The notes under the pieces were generated by a model. It was not told where the DNA came from and searched no databases. It was given only the letters and a program-made list of their open reading frames with translations. Of a stretch of 64,000 nucleotides of DNA, positions 45,201 to 53,219 are shown one piece after another (position 1 is the stretch's first letter; each line of letters begins with the position of its first letter). Origin of the DNA: a bacterium (GTDB lineage: Bacteria > Myxococcota_A > Bradymonadia > UBA7976 > UBA1532); contig JAUHXC010000018.1 in assembly GCA_030427205.1 (NCBI GenBank), positions 1 through 64,000 of the forward strand, given 5' to 3'. A program made the position numbers and the translations under genes.

Positions 45201-45811
45201 GGCTGGCCTTCATAGGCCTCGGCGAACTTGGCCTTCACCGACTCGATCACGCCGTCGAGCTGCTCGGGGATCGTCGCGGCGACCGTCTCGAGCTGCTCGG
45301 CGAGGCCGTCGAGCTGCTCGTCGGCGGTGGTCAGGATCTGGTCCTTGACCGTGCGCAGCTGCTCTTCGCCGCCCTCGATGGCGCCGACCGCCGCGTCGGC
45401 GATGGCGGCGACCTGGGTCTCCACCTGCTCGACGAGCGGGTCCTTGAGCTCGCGGATCTGGTCGTGAACGGTCTGGGGGATGGTCTCGGCGACGCTGAAC
45501 ACCGCGTCGAGGCCGGTATTGGCGATCTCCCGCAGAATGGGCGCGAGGGCGAGCAGCGGGGTCTCGATGGCGCCGATCGCGGTGTCGATGCCGGTGACGA
45601 CCGTGCGCTTGGTGTCGTAGACCCCCGTCACGAAGCCGTCGAGGGCTTCCTGGGCCTTGTCGATGATGCCGTTGGTGTTCTTCTTGAGATCGGCGAGCGT
45701 CTGCTCGGCCTGGGCCTGGGCGCTGCCCGTGGCCTGACGCGCCTTGCCCGCGAGCTGTGCCGGGATGCTCTCCGGGATGGCCCCGTCGTCGCCGGACGCT
45801 CCACCTTGCAT
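39293..45811 (-). CDS. Giant helical protein with LysM-like and OmpA-like segments (paralogue 1)
   Basis: Encodes 2172 aa from ATG 45811, with GGGGGAG upstream. There is no signal peptide. Residues about 1-750 are almost entirely helical and rich in Glu, Lys, Ala and Val at heptad spacing. At about 754 a LysM-like segment begins (LHTVEKDAPLWEIAGAYG), followed at about 832-945 by an OmpA-like segment (VIYFDFDKSLIRDD, TIKGYADARGDEAYNKKLGERR, DRKVEV). A second helical region runs to about 1390. The rest is low complexity (LEIPEGGED repeats, Gly/Ala-rich tracts, EEAADG repeats) interrupted by a 47-residue domain at 1885-1931 and again at the C-terminus (2126-2172). Its paralogue lies 112 nt upstream. 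Role unknown; a cell-scale scaffold is possible. Confidence 0.85.
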   Translation of the reverse strand: MQGGASGDDGAIPESIPAQLAGKARQATGSAQAQAEQTLADLKKNTNGIIDKAQEALDGFVTGVYDTKRTVVTGIDTAIGAIETPLLALAPILREIANTGLDAVFSVAETIPQTVHDQIRELKDPLVEQVETQVAAIADAAVGAIEGGEEQLRTVKDQILTTADEQLDGLAEQLETVAATIPEQLDGVIESVKAKFAEAYEGQPLYDEIDAELDKALTELKDSAARLLDTVINGATERLDAVKAEAIAAVDETFDEIFTALKGLPRQVEDCVRGVTGKINAAIDETLAKAKQLAEDLIEDLRSRLDAAVDLVSETVRNIIEKGFALLREARDTIVNSINKMLETVFTFCQETLDKVSTEVNKIFDESESAISEGFEKVHGEITTAVEDLGTDLNKELDKTKDKIKNEAEKAGRELIEEGDKAYNEAEQKFIDNNYEEDTSVIPEIRQKGEDAIAEIKGNMESAVEQTKTEFQMIADVHGPKFEAQGLALVAEAKGTILKIVMLALKLGPSIVKDVVSKTKEFVTEFQALGKAIDDLVNVAGLAYITDAKDAITGAVDAIKTSAEEFVDGAKSGVEELLGSTRALFEEVVTEIETKVKQTVDGVVETATSTASSVEQRFTTLFENTKTAVEDTISDTENAIATFAEEAEQTVKDAIEAAKEIARKLLAALIQKALDEITRRLERFLRQLEQRYLTRIQAAHAKLGEKLQRLEAIDASVMGSDTGLQAQIDDIMGKIAQKTAQLEGFREELAVAMEGTLHTVEKDAPLWEIAGAYGIPEEPVQYMRVWQDARNADFPDMQSARNQRIPEAYAHKRARPAYLFADRSSQFDGAIDFDVIYFDFDKSLIRDDMQPRIDHMVDVIAAREYITKVTIKGYADARGDEAYNKKLGERRARAVRTALMSGGITPRRIEMLDVELVSVGEEQATGDHAEDRKVEVIPEFDGSYVDWVADEIWVSDWATVDRLAPVIAELEVDIRRLSAALVKLQQKALTTIEVVIGRHRFEIKDTTGCLVQLYQEILETGAEKVEEVAGKLTSELEAIAAEADLTPEALAERYAALREEVSGELLTHGEQFRKDIVEDHRIQIEKAVEAFEEVKATLTDHISSVGDALASLPEPKDVFERLKDEVLPEIEQYCADLLTNLLACYSERVADQAPLLSDALDLVIDVIEGRKPLAEAAMEFLKQDLLPKLKEKAEELLTPIEEKVEQNIDQLKKTAEQAKDTALDTGKQLLDAADARVREMGAAVDGGVAQVSQKAEAQLAGTKEQLRMAAESKLAAQGPLSEAAGAVTSKFTEEMGEVAAAGEKFEEAAAAAKDKMGDTVGLAAAAAQETKEQMADAANNLAGSADMTAVMGEATGDIEAAQEAPVDAVKAAGETAMAGMENAKEAADGGGGGEEPGGGGDEAGEGGGDEAGGDEAGEGGGDEAGGGDEAGGDDEAGGDEAGEDAADGGDEAGEDGAEDGLDVPDAEDGGLEIPEGGEDGGLEIPEGGEDGGLEIPEGGEDGLEIPEGGEDGGLEIPEGGEDDGLEIPEGGEDDGGLEIPEGGEDDGGLEIPEGGEDDGGLEIPEGGESDGGLEIPEGGGEGGSEGPEAAGSGSAGLSAAGLGLSGSGDDDEDAGEDAAPDGEGGGASLGGALGQPGGGAAARSQAGEDAAGAGADAAGGEADRAAEDGEGAQGGAGASGSGEEHAAEDAADAGEAGAAGSAGADGSADAAGGSSAAGGGAAGGAGGGAGAAGGAGGGAGAAGGAGGGAGAAGGTGGGAAGGGEAGGGAAEGGAGGGAAGGAGASGGAGGGDSAAGGADETGGADAADDGGAAESGAAETGAAAGGGAAAGGAAAGAAAGGAAADEEDDDERPEMWQPSTVENIGYGGQNKAGVWVDLKAPPSERGVLSDEYDWLMRTNRKRYDNREEALGADDIPADVTKAAIVEARKNRIYNKIDPDTGEPMEQARRGGGSDGSAAAKGAGADRSSQSAGGAGGAAAPSAPGAAGAGAAAGAAGAGEAAGGAAAAAEGAGAEAAAASDAADGVEGAAGAAQEAAGGADAAAGTAAEAARGAEEAADGAEEAADGVEEAADGVEEAADGAEEAADGAEEAADGVEEAADGAEEAADGAEQAPEQPDPLDLPPTERPLLPEEQAWLDNTNRVRRARQLPLVTPDKIPGPITRQAVTRAKSRR
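39296..39436 (-). other. 47-residue domain, copy B of paralogue 1
   Basis: The last 47 residues of the protein. It aligns without gaps with the domains at 40019-40159, 45927-46067 and 48135-48275. Invariant in all four are R1, L4, E7, W10, L11, R18, I31, P32, T36, A39, A43 and R47. It is preceded by DPLDLPPTE. Confidence 0.8.
39488..39672 (-). repeat. 21-nt repeats encoding EEAADG(A/V)
   Basis: About nine tandem units encode the heptad EEAADGA/V just before the C-terminal domain of paralogue 1. The heptad period and Ala/Glu content favour a helix or coiled coil. Confidence 0.85.
40019..40159 (-). other. 47-residue domain, copy A of paralogue 1
   Basis: It begins RGVLSDEYDWL and is followed by IDPDTGEP. 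It shares the invariant residues listed for copy B and sits between two low-complexity tracts. Copy A types of the two paralogues are closer to each other than to copy B types, so the duplication predates the gene duplication. Confidence 0.8.
41079..41408 (-). repeat. Ten tandem repeats encoding GLEIPEGGED-type units
   Basis: Ten copies of about 30-36 nt encode LEIPEGG with variable acidic spacers (EDG, EDGG, EDDG, EDDGG, ESDGG). Unit-length variation suggests slippage or unequal exchange. Absent from the neighbouring paralogue. Confidence 0.9.
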
Positions 45812-45923
45812 CGGTCAGCTCCCCCGCCGCGCGTCGCGCGACATGCGAATCACACGCGCCGGTCGACCCATCATGGCCTCGAAAGCAGACGCCACCCGGC
45901 GAGTGCGGCGCCCGGCCTCCGGC

Positions 45924-48900
45924 TCAACGACGGGCCTTGGCCCGCGCCACGGCCCGATTGGTGATCGGCGCCGGGATCTTGCTCGCGTCGAGCAGCGGCA
46001 GCTTGCGGGCACGGCGGACACGGTTGGTATCCGTCAGCCAGGCCTGCTCCTCGGGCAGCAGCGGACGCTGCGTCGGCGGCAGATCGAGCGGATCCTGCTC
46101 GGGGGTCTTGTCCTCTTCGGCCGCTGCCGGCTCGCCGGGCTGACCCACTTCAGGGCTGTCGTCCTGCGCGTCGTCGCCCGCCTGCTGGGCGTCGTCGAGC
46201 AGGCTGTTGCTGTCGCCACCAGGGCCGCCGTCTTCGCCGGTCTTGAGGCCTACGCCGCTGCGCGCACCGCCGGCCGCTCCGGCGGCGTTGTCCGCGTTGT
46301 CGGCGCCCCCAGCCGCGCCGGCCGCGCCAGCTGCGCCAGCTGCGCCGGCCGCGCCAGCTGCGCCGGCCGCGTCGCCACCGGCCGCGTCGCCGCCGGCCGC
46401 GTCGCCGCCGCCAGCCGCGTCGCCACCGCCGGCCGCGCCAGCCGCGCCGGCCGCGTCGCCGCCGCCAGCCGCGTCGCCACCGCCGGCCGCGCCAGCCGCG
46501 CCGGCCGCGTCAGCTGCGCCGGCCACGTCGCCACCGCCAGCCGCGTCACCGCCAGCCGCTCCAGCGCCGCCCGCCGCCGCACCGGCACCGCCAGCCGCAG
46601 CGCCTGCACCCGCGCCACCGCCGCCACCGCCGTCGGGGCCATCATCGTCCCCGTCGCCGCCGTCACCGTCAGCCGCACCGCTATCGGCATCGCCACCGTC
46701 AGCATCACCGCCGTCGGCATCGCCACCGTCAGCGTCGCCACCGTCAGCGCCGCCGCCAGCATCACCGCCGTCGGTATCGCCACCGTCAGCGCCGCCACCG
46801 TCAGCGCCGCCACCGTCAGCGCCGCCACCGTCAGCGTCGCCACCGTCGGCATCGCCACCGTCAGCGTCACCGCTCTCGGCGTCGCCACCATCGGCGTCAC
46901 CGTCGGCGTCGCCACCGTCAGCGTCGCCACCGTCAGCGTCGCCACCGTCAGCGTCGCCACCGTCAGCGTCGCCACCGTCGGCATCGCCACCGTCAGCGTC
47001 ACCGCCCTCGGCATCACCACCGTCGGCATCGCCGCCATCAGCGTCACCGCCCTCGGCGTCGCCACCGTCGGCGTCACCGCCCTCGCCGCCACCACCTTCG
47101 GCACCGCCATCAGCGTCGCCACCGTCAGCATCGCCGCCGTCAGCATCGCCACCGGCAGCATCGCCGCCATCAGCGTCGCCGCCGTCAGCATCGCCGCCGT
47201 CAGCATCGCCACCGGCAGCATCGCCGCCATCAGCGTCGCCGCCGTCAGCATCGCCACCGGCAGCATCGCCGCCATCAGCGTCACCGCCCTCGGCATCACC
47301 ACCGTCAGCGTCACCGCCCTCGGCATCACTACCGTCAGCGTCACCGCCCTCGGCATCACTACCGTCGGCATCGCCACCGTCAGCGTCGCCGCCCTCGGCA
47401 TCACCACCGTCAGCATCGCCGCCGTCAGCATCGCCGCCGTCAGCATCGCCGCCGTCAGCGTCGCCGCCGTCAGCATCGCCGCCGTCAGCATCGCCGCCGT
47501 CAGCATCGCCGCCGTCAGCATCGCCGCCGTCAGCATCGCCGCCGTCAGCGTCGCCGCCGTCAGCATCGCCGCCGTCAGCATCGCCACCGTCAGCGTCACC
47601 GCTCTCGGCGTCACCGCTCTCGGCGTCACTGCCTTCGGCACCACCGTCAGCGTCACCGCCCTCGGCGTCGCCACCGTCGGCGTCACTATCTTCGGCACCA
47701 CCGTCAGCATCGCCGCCGCCAGCGTCGCCACCGTCGGCATCACCACCGTCGGCATCGCCACCGTCAGCGTCACCGCCCTCGGCATCGCCACCGTCGGCGT
47801 CACCGCCCTCGGCGTCCCCACCGTCAACGTCGCCGCCCTCGGCATCACCACCGTCAGCGTCGCCGCCCTCGGCATCACCGCCTTCGGCACCACTGCCGGC
47901 ACCACCGCCGGCCCCGCCAGCGCCGCCATCCGCGGCTCCGCCGCCTTCGGCACCACTGCCGGCACCACCGCCGGCCCCGCCAGCGCCGCCATCCGCGGCT
48001 CCGCCGCCGGCACCACCCGCTCCGCCGCCGGCACCACCCGCACCGCCAGCACCACCGCCGGCCGAATCATCGGCAGCGTCGTCGCGCGTCTTCTCGATGG
48101 GCTCGCCGGTATCCGGATCGAGGCCGTTCTTCTCGCGGAAGTCGCGGGCCTGGGCCACGGCGCTCTCGGTCACGTCCGCCGGGATGTCATCGGCGGTGTA
48201 GGCCGGCTCCTTGTCCTTGTAGCGCTTGTCGGCGTTCCGATAGAGCCAGTTGTACTCGTCGGTCAGCACACCACGCGCCGCAGGCGGCTGGGTGAGGTCG
48301 ACCCACACGCCATCCGGCGTCTTGCCCCCGGCGCCGATCTGGACGACCGAGCTCGGATCCCAGCGATCGGGCTGCTCGCCGTCCTCTTCGGCAGCGGCTG
48401 CGTCGTCTTCCTCACCACCGGCGGCCGCGGCAGCGGCGCCGCCTTCACCGGCCTCGTCGCCCGCCGCACCTTCGGCGGCCGCGTCGTCCGCAGCGGCGTC
48501 CTCGGCACCGTCGGCGGCCGCGTCGTCCGCAGCGGCGTCCTCCGCACCATCGGCAGCCGCGTCCTCGGCAGCCGCGTCCTCGGCGCCCTCGGCAGCCGCG
48601 TCGTCCGCAGCCGCGTCCCCGGCAGCCGCGTCTTCGGCGCCCTCGGCAGCAGCGTCGTCGGCAGCCGCGTCTTCGGCGCCCTCGGCAGCCGCGTCATCCG
48701 CAGCGGCGTCCTCGGCACCACCGGCAGCCGCGTCATCCGCAGCGGCGTCCTCGGCGCCCTCGGCAGCCGCGTCATCCGCAGCGGCGTCCTCGGCGCCCTC
48801 GGCAGCCGCGTCACCCGCAGCGGCGTCCTCGGCGCCCTCGGCAGCCGCGTCATCCGCAGCGGCCTCCTCGGCGCCCTCGGCAGCCGCGTCATCCGCAGCG

Positions 48901-51900
48901 GGGTCCTCGGCGCCCTCGGCAGCCGCGTCATCCGCAGCGGCGTCCTCGGCACCCTCTTCGCCAGCGGCATCCTCGGCGCCCTCGGCGGCCGCCGCGTCTT
49001 CACCGGCCTCGTCAGCCGCCGCGTCTTCACCGGCCTCGTCAGCCGCGCCGGTACCCGCAGCGGCCTTGGCCTCCTGCATGCCCTTCTTGGCTTCTTCGCC
49101 GGCTTCTTCGACCGCCTTGACCGCGTTGCCCTGGGCTTCCTCCAGGTCCTTGCTGGCCTCGGCCATCATGCCGCCCATGTTGCCGGCGTCGGCGATCTCG
49201 CCCGGCGCGTTGCCGACCTGCTTCTTGGCCTCCTCGACCGCGTCCGCCGCCGAGCCCGCCGTCTCGTTGAGGCTGGCCGACGCGTTGCCCGCCGCGTCGT
49301 TGAACTTGGTGCCGGCCGAGGCCGCCTCGTCCATCTCCTTGGCGAGCTTCGAACTCGCCTCGGACACCACCGCCTGCAGCTTGCCGCTGGCGTTCATCTG
49401 GTTGGACGCGGTCTCCTTGAGCTTGGCCACGCCCTGGTCGAGCGCCGCGGTCGCCTTCTCCTTGAGCTGCCCCACGTTCTTGTCGACGTTGAGGCCCATG
49501 TCCTTCATCTTGGCCGCGGCCGAATCGAGCAGCTCGCCGCCGACCTGGACCGCCTTCTCCTTGGACTCCTCGACGACGACCACCACATCGGCGACCTTCT
49601 CGTTGATGCGGTCCTCGATCGGGGCGATCATCTCCTTGGCCTTCTCTTCGAGGCGCGGCAGGAGATCCTGCTTGAGGAAGTCGAGCGCCGCCTGGGCCAA
49701 CGGCTTCTTGCCCTCGATGACCTCGACCACCGCGTCGAGCGCGTCCGACAGGATGGGCGCCTGGCCCTCGAGCCGGTCGCTATAGCACTCGAGCAGGCCG
49801 ACGAGCAGCTCCTTGCAGTACTCCTCGATCTCCGGCAGGACGCGGTCCTTGAGCCGGTTGAAGACCTCCTTGGGCTCGGGCAGCGTCGCCAGCATGTCGC
49901 CGAGCGACTCGACGTGGTCCTCGATGGTGGCCTTGATCTCTTCGAACGCGAGCGTGGCGTCCTCGAGCTGGATCCGGTGGTCTTCGAGCAGCTCGGTGCG
50001 CATGCTCTCGCCGTGCTGGCGCAGCTCTTCGCTCAGCTCGCGGCGCAGGGCCTCGTAGCGGCGGGCCGCCTCCTCGGGCGTGAGATCGTTCTCCTCGGCG
50101 ATGGCCCGGGCCTCGTCGACCACCTTGGTGGCCAGCTCTTCGACCTTGGCCTTGCCGGTGGTGACGATCTCTTCGTACAGCTGCATCAGGCAGCCGGTCG
50201 TATCGTTGATCTCGAACTGGTGCTTGCCGATCACCACTTCGAGCGCGGTCAGCGCCTTCTCCTGCAGCTTGCTGATCTGGGTCGACATCCGCCGGATCTC
50301 GAGCCGCAGCGTCGCGATCAGCGGCTTGAGTCGATCGATGGTGTTGAAGTCGGCGATCCAGATCTCATCAGCCGTCCACTCCTGGAACGCCTCGTCGAAC
50401 TCCGGCTTGACCTCGACCTTGCGGTCCTCGGCGTGCTGGCCGGTGGCCTCGCCCTCACCGACGCTGACGAGCTCGACGTCGATGAGCTCGAGCTTCTTGG
50501 CGGTCACGCCGCGCTGCATCAGGGCGGTGCGCACCGCCTTCGCCCGGCGCTCGCCGAGCTTGAGGTTGTACTCTTCGTCACCGCGCTGGTCGGCGAAGCC
50601 CTTGATGGTGAGCTTGACGATCGCCGGGTTGCGGGCGATCTCGTCGGCGATCTGCTCGATCACCGCCGACATGTCGCCGCGGATGTTCGACTTGTCGAAG
50701 TCGAAGTAGACGTTGGGGAGCTCGGTCGACAGGTCGACGAGCTCGCTGCGGTCGGCGAACATGAACGCCGGCTTGGCCCGCTTGAGCGCGAAGTCATCGG
50801 GGATCTTGGTGTTGCGCTCGCTGTCGATGTCGGGGAAGGCGACGTTGCGCGCGTCGTTCCACACCCGCATGTAGTCGCCGGGCTCGGCGGTCAGGTTGTA
50901 GTAGAGCGGCGTGATCTCCCACAGCGACGCGTCCTTCTCGACGACGTGCAGCGTGCCTTCTTCGGCCGCCTCGAGCTGCGCGAGGAAGACCTCGAGCTGG
51001 GTCTCCTTCTCGGAGATCGTGATCATCAGCTGGTCGATCTGGCTCTGGATCTCGATGTCGATCTTGGTGACTTCGACGTCGAGCTCGACCACCCGGCCGA
51101 GCTTCTCCTTGAGCTTCTCGAGCGCCGCGGTGACCCGCGACAGGTAGCGCTGCTTGATCTGGTTGAGGAACCGCTCCAGCCGCCGGCTGATCTCGTCGAT
51201 GACCCGCTGCAGCAGCTCGGCGAGCAGCTTGCGACCGATGTCCTTGGCCGCTTCGAGGGCCTCGCGCAGCGTCTCCTCGGCCTCTTCGGCGAAGAGCTCG
51301 ATGGCGTCCTGGGTCTCCTGGATCGTCAGCTCGACGGCGGTCTTGGTGTCGTTGAAGAGCGTGACGAAGCGATCTTCGGTGTTGTGCGCGGTCTCGGTGG
51401 CCAGGGTCACGACCCCGTCGACCATGTTGCGCACGTCGCCCTCGATCTCCTTGGCGACGTTCTCGAAGCGGGTCTTGGTGCCTTCGATGAGGCCCTCGAC
51501 CGAGGTCTTGGCGTTGTCGACGAAGTCTTCGCCCGAGGTCTTGAGCTCTTCGATGACGTTCTCGACGCTGCTCTTGCAGTCCTCGATGTACGCCTTGCCC
51601 TTGCCGTTGATCATGTCGTCGATCAACTTGCCGATCTCTTCGAATTCGCCCACGAAGGCCTGAGTCTTCGCGACGATATCGGCGGCGATCGACACCCCGA
51701 GGCTGACGGCGGTGGCGATGACCTTGACGATGGTCGCCTTGGCCACCCCGACGAGCACCTTGCCCTGGGCCTCGAACTTGGGCACGTACTTGTCGACGAT
51801 GCCCTGGAAGTCGGTCTTCAGCTTCTCGGCCGACTCCTGCATCTTCTGTTCGATGCTGGCGATCGCCTCTTCACCCTTCTCCTGGATGTCGGCGATGACC

Positions 51901-53219
51901 GAGGTGTCTTCCTCGTAGTCGTTGTCGACGAACTTCTGCTCGGCCTCGGCCGCCGCTTCGTCGCCCAACGCCTTGAGATCACGGGCCTGCTTCTCGGCTT
52001 CGCGCTTGAGGCGGTCCTTGGTGGCGTCGATCTGCTGCTGCAGGTCGGTCCCCAGGTCCTCGACGGCGATGTCGATGCCCTTGTTGACCTCCTGGAAGCC
52101 GATGTCGAGCGACTCCTTGCTCGAGACGAAGATGTTGTCGGCGGCCCGCTGCACCTTGTCGAGGGTGCCCTGGCAGAAGTCGCGTACCAGGTCGATCATG
52201 TTGTTGATCGAGCCCACCAGCCGGTCGCGCGCCTCGCGGATGAGGGCGAAGCCGCCCTCGACGATGCGCTTGACGGTGTCGCTGATGAGGTTGGTGGCGT
52301 CGGTCAGCCGCTGCTTGAGGTCGGCGAGCAGGTCGTCGGCCAGCTTCTTGGCGGCGGCGAGCGTCTCGTCGACGGCGGTATTGACCTTCGTGACGATGCC
52401 GTTGACGGTGTCCTTCACCTGCTGGGGCAGCGCCTTGAGCGCGTTGAACAGCTCGTCGAAGGTGTCGTTGACCGCCTTGATGGCGTCGGCCTTGACTTGC
52501 TCGACCCGCGCGATGGCGCCGTCGAGCACCGTATCGAGCATCCGGGCGGCGCTGTCCTTGAGCTCGGTCAGCGCCTTGTCGAGCTCGGCGAGGATCTCGT
52601 CATAGAGCGGCTGGCCTTCGTAGGCCTCGGCGAACTTCGCCTTGACCTGCTCGATGACGATGTCGAGCTTCTCGGGCACCTGGTCGCCGATGACGCGGAC
52701 CTTGTCGGTCAACCCGCTGAGCTGCGCGTCGGCCTGGGCGAGGATGCGATCCTTCACCTCGCCGATCTGACCTTCGACCGACGAGATCTGGTCGACGGCG
52801 GCCTCGGCGATGGCGTCGACCTGCTCCTGGACCTGCTCGATGAGCGGGTCCTTCAGCGCGTGGATCTGCTCCTGGACCTGGCCCGGGATGCCCTCGGCGA
52901 CGCTGAAGACGGTCTGCATGCCGACATTCGCCGTCTCCCGCAGGAGCGGTGCGAGCCCGAGCAGGGGGGTCTCGATCGCGCCGATGGCGGTGTCGATGCC
53001 GGTGATGACCTTCTGCTTCGTGGTGTAGACCTGATCGACGAATCCATCGAGGGCCCCTTGGGCCTTGTCGATGATGCCGTTGGTCTTGCCCTGAAGTTCG
53101 GCGAGCGTCTGCTCTGCCTGTGCTCGGGCGCTGTCCACGCTCTGCCGGGCCCTGCGGCCGAGCTGTGCGGGGATGCTCTCCTGAACTTCCTGATCAGCGC
53201 CGTCGGCTCCACCCTGCAT
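45924..53219 (-). CDS. Giant helical protein with LysM-like and OmpA-like segments (paralogue 2)
   Basis: Encodes 2431 aa. The ATG at 53219 is preferred over an in-frame start 45 nt upstream because it aligns with the paralogue's N-terminus (MQGGA..., then ESIPAQL) and has a G-rich site before it. The layout matches the other copy: helical about 1-750, LysM-like about 753 (LHVVEKDASLWEI), OmpA-like about 833-950 (NVYFDFDKSNIRGD, TIKGFADQRGDEEYNLKLGERR, DRKVEV), helical to about 1386, then low complexity. The tail differs: AEGAEDAAADDAA repeats, the 47-residue domain at 1649-1695, about 80 GGDAD-type pentads, a Gly/Ala tract and the second 47-residue domain at 2385-2431. No signal peptide. First gene of the pair. 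Confidence 0.85.
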   Translation of the reverse strand: MQGGADGADQEVQESIPAQLGRRARQSVDSARAQAEQTLAELQGKTNGIIDKAQGALDGFVDQVYTTKQKVITGIDTAIGAIETPLLGLAPLLRETANVGMQTVFSVAEGIPGQVQEQIHALKDPLIEQVQEQVDAIAEAAVDQISSVEGQIGEVKDRILAQADAQLSGLTDKVRVIGDQVPEKLDIVIEQVKAKFAEAYEGQPLYDEILAELDKALTELKDSAARMLDTVLDGAIARVEQVKADAIKAVNDTFDELFNALKALPQQVKDTVNGIVTKVNTAVDETLAAAKKLADDLLADLKQRLTDATNLISDTVKRIVEGGFALIREARDRLVGSINNMIDLVRDFCQGTLDKVQRAADNIFVSSKESLDIGFQEVNKGIDIAVEDLGTDLQQQIDATKDRLKREAEKQARDLKALGDEAAAEAEQKFVDNDYEEDTSVIADIQEKGEEAIASIEQKMQESAEKLKTDFQGIVDKYVPKFEAQGKVLVGVAKATIVKVIATAVSLGVSIAADIVAKTQAFVGEFEEIGKLIDDMINGKGKAYIEDCKSSVENVIEELKTSGEDFVDNAKTSVEGLIEGTKTRFENVAKEIEGDVRNMVDGVVTLATETAHNTEDRFVTLFNDTKTAVELTIQETQDAIELFAEEAEETLREALEAAKDIGRKLLAELLQRVIDEISRRLERFLNQIKQRYLSRVTAALEKLKEKLGRVVELDVEVTKIDIEIQSQIDQLMITISEKETQLEVFLAQLEAAEEGTLHVVEKDASLWEITPLYYNLTAEPGDYMRVWNDARNVAFPDIDSERNTKIPDDFALKRAKPAFMFADRSELVDLSTELPNVYFDFDKSNIRGDMSAVIEQIADEIARNPAIVKLTIKGFADQRGDEEYNLKLGERRAKAVRTALMQRGVTAKKLELIDVELVSVGEGEATGQHAEDRKVEVKPEFDEAFQEWTADEIWIADFNTIDRLKPLIATLRLEIRRMSTQISKLQEKALTALEVVIGKHQFEINDTTGCLMQLYEEIVTTGKAKVEELATKVVDEARAIAEENDLTPEEAARRYEALRRELSEELRQHGESMRTELLEDHRIQLEDATLAFEEIKATIEDHVESLGDMLATLPEPKEVFNRLKDRVLPEIEEYCKELLVGLLECYSDRLEGQAPILSDALDAVVEVIEGKKPLAQAALDFLKQDLLPRLEEKAKEMIAPIEDRINEKVADVVVVVEESKEKAVQVGGELLDSAAAKMKDMGLNVDKNVGQLKEKATAALDQGVAKLKETASNQMNASGKLQAVVSEASSKLAKEMDEAASAGTKFNDAAGNASASLNETAGSAADAVEEAKKQVGNAPGEIADAGNMGGMMAEASKDLEEAQGNAVKAVEEAGEEAKKGMQEAKAAAGTGAADEAGEDAAADEAGEDAAAAEGAEDAAGEEGAEDAAADDAAAEGAEDPAADDAAAEGAEEAAADDAAAEGAEDAAAGDAAAEGAEDAAADDAAAEGAEDAAADDAAAGGAEDAAADDAAAEGAEDAAADDAAAEGAEDAAAGDAAADDAAAEGAEDAAAEDAAADGAEDAAADDAAADGAEDAAADDAAAEGAAGDEAGEGGAAAAAAGGEEDDAAAAEEDGEQPDRWDPSSVVQIGAGGKTPDGVWVDLTQPPAARGVLTDEYNWLYRNADKRYKDKEPAYTADDIPADVTESAVAQARDFREKNGLDPDTGEPIEKTRDDAADDSAGGGAGGAGGAGGGAGGAGGGAADGGAGGAGGGAGSGAEGGGAADGGAGGAGGGAGSGAEGGDAEGGDADGGDAEGGDVDGGDAEGGDADGGDAEGGDADGGDADGGDADGGDAGGGDADGGAEDSDADGGDAEGGDADGGAEGSDAESGDAESGDADGGDADGGDADGGDADGGDADGGDADGGDADGGDADGGDADGGDADGGDADGGDADGGDADGGDAEGGDADGGDADGSDAEGGDADGSDAEGGDADGGDAEGGDADGGDAAGGDADGGDADGGDAAGGDADGGDADGGDADGGDAAGGDADGGDADGGDADGGAEGGGGEGGDADGGDAEGGDADGGDADGGDAEGGDADGGDADGGDADGGDADGGDADGGDADGGDADGDADGGDAESGDADGGDADGGDADGGGADGGGADGGGADGGDTDGGDAGGGADGGDADGGDADGGDADGGDADSGAADGDGGDGDDDGPDGGGGGGAGAGAAAGGAGAAAGGAGAAGGDAAGGGDVAGAADAAGAAGAAGGGDAAGGGDAAGAAGAAGGGDAAGGGDAAGGDAAGGDAAGAAGAAGAAGAAGAAGAAGGADNADNAAGAAGGARSGVGLKTGEDGGPGGDSNSLLDDAQQAGDDAQDDSPEVGQPGEPAAAEEDKTPEQDPLDLPPTQRPLLPEEQAWLTDTNRVRRARKLPLLDASKIPAPITNRAVARAKARR
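45927..46067 (-). other. 47-residue domain, copy B of paralogue 2
   Basis: C-terminal 47 residues, beginning RPLLPEEQAWL and preceded by DPLDLPPT. Nearly identical to copy B of paralogue 1, although the adjoining repeats have diverged completely. Confidence 0.8.
46670..47885 (-). repeat. 15-nt tandem repeat encoding about 80 GGDA(D/E/A/S) pentads
   Basis: More than 1.2 kb is made of 15-nt units encoding Gly-Gly-Asp-Ala-X, where X is mostly Asp, Glu, Ala or Ser. The array is acidic and probably disordered or an extended Ca-binding spacer. It is not the classical pentapeptide repeat (A(D/N)LXX). Confidence 0.9.
48135..48275 (-). other. 47-residue domain, copy A of paralogue 2
   Basis: It begins RGVLTDEYNWL and is followed by LDPDTGEP. 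Same invariant residues as the other three copies. It separates the AEGAED repeats from the GGDAD repeats. Confidence 0.8.
48478..49010 (-). repeat. 39-nt repeats encoding AEGAEDAAADDAA
   Basis: Roughly a dozen near-identical 39-nt units encode a 13-residue Ala/Glu/Asp-rich segment. Restricted to paralogue 2. Confidence 0.85.

Noticed and set aside
38147..45964. Plus-strand open frame of about 2600 codons
   Set aside because: It lies antisense to paralogue 1 in a GC-rich gene where stop codons are rare on the opposite strand. Its composition is unlike a folded protein, while the minus-strand frame has clear domains and a paralogue.
46670..47885. Classical pentapeptide-repeat protein
   Set aside because: The unit is GGDAX and lacks the A(D/N)LXX pattern with a central Leu or Phe, so the quadrilateral beta-helix is not expected.
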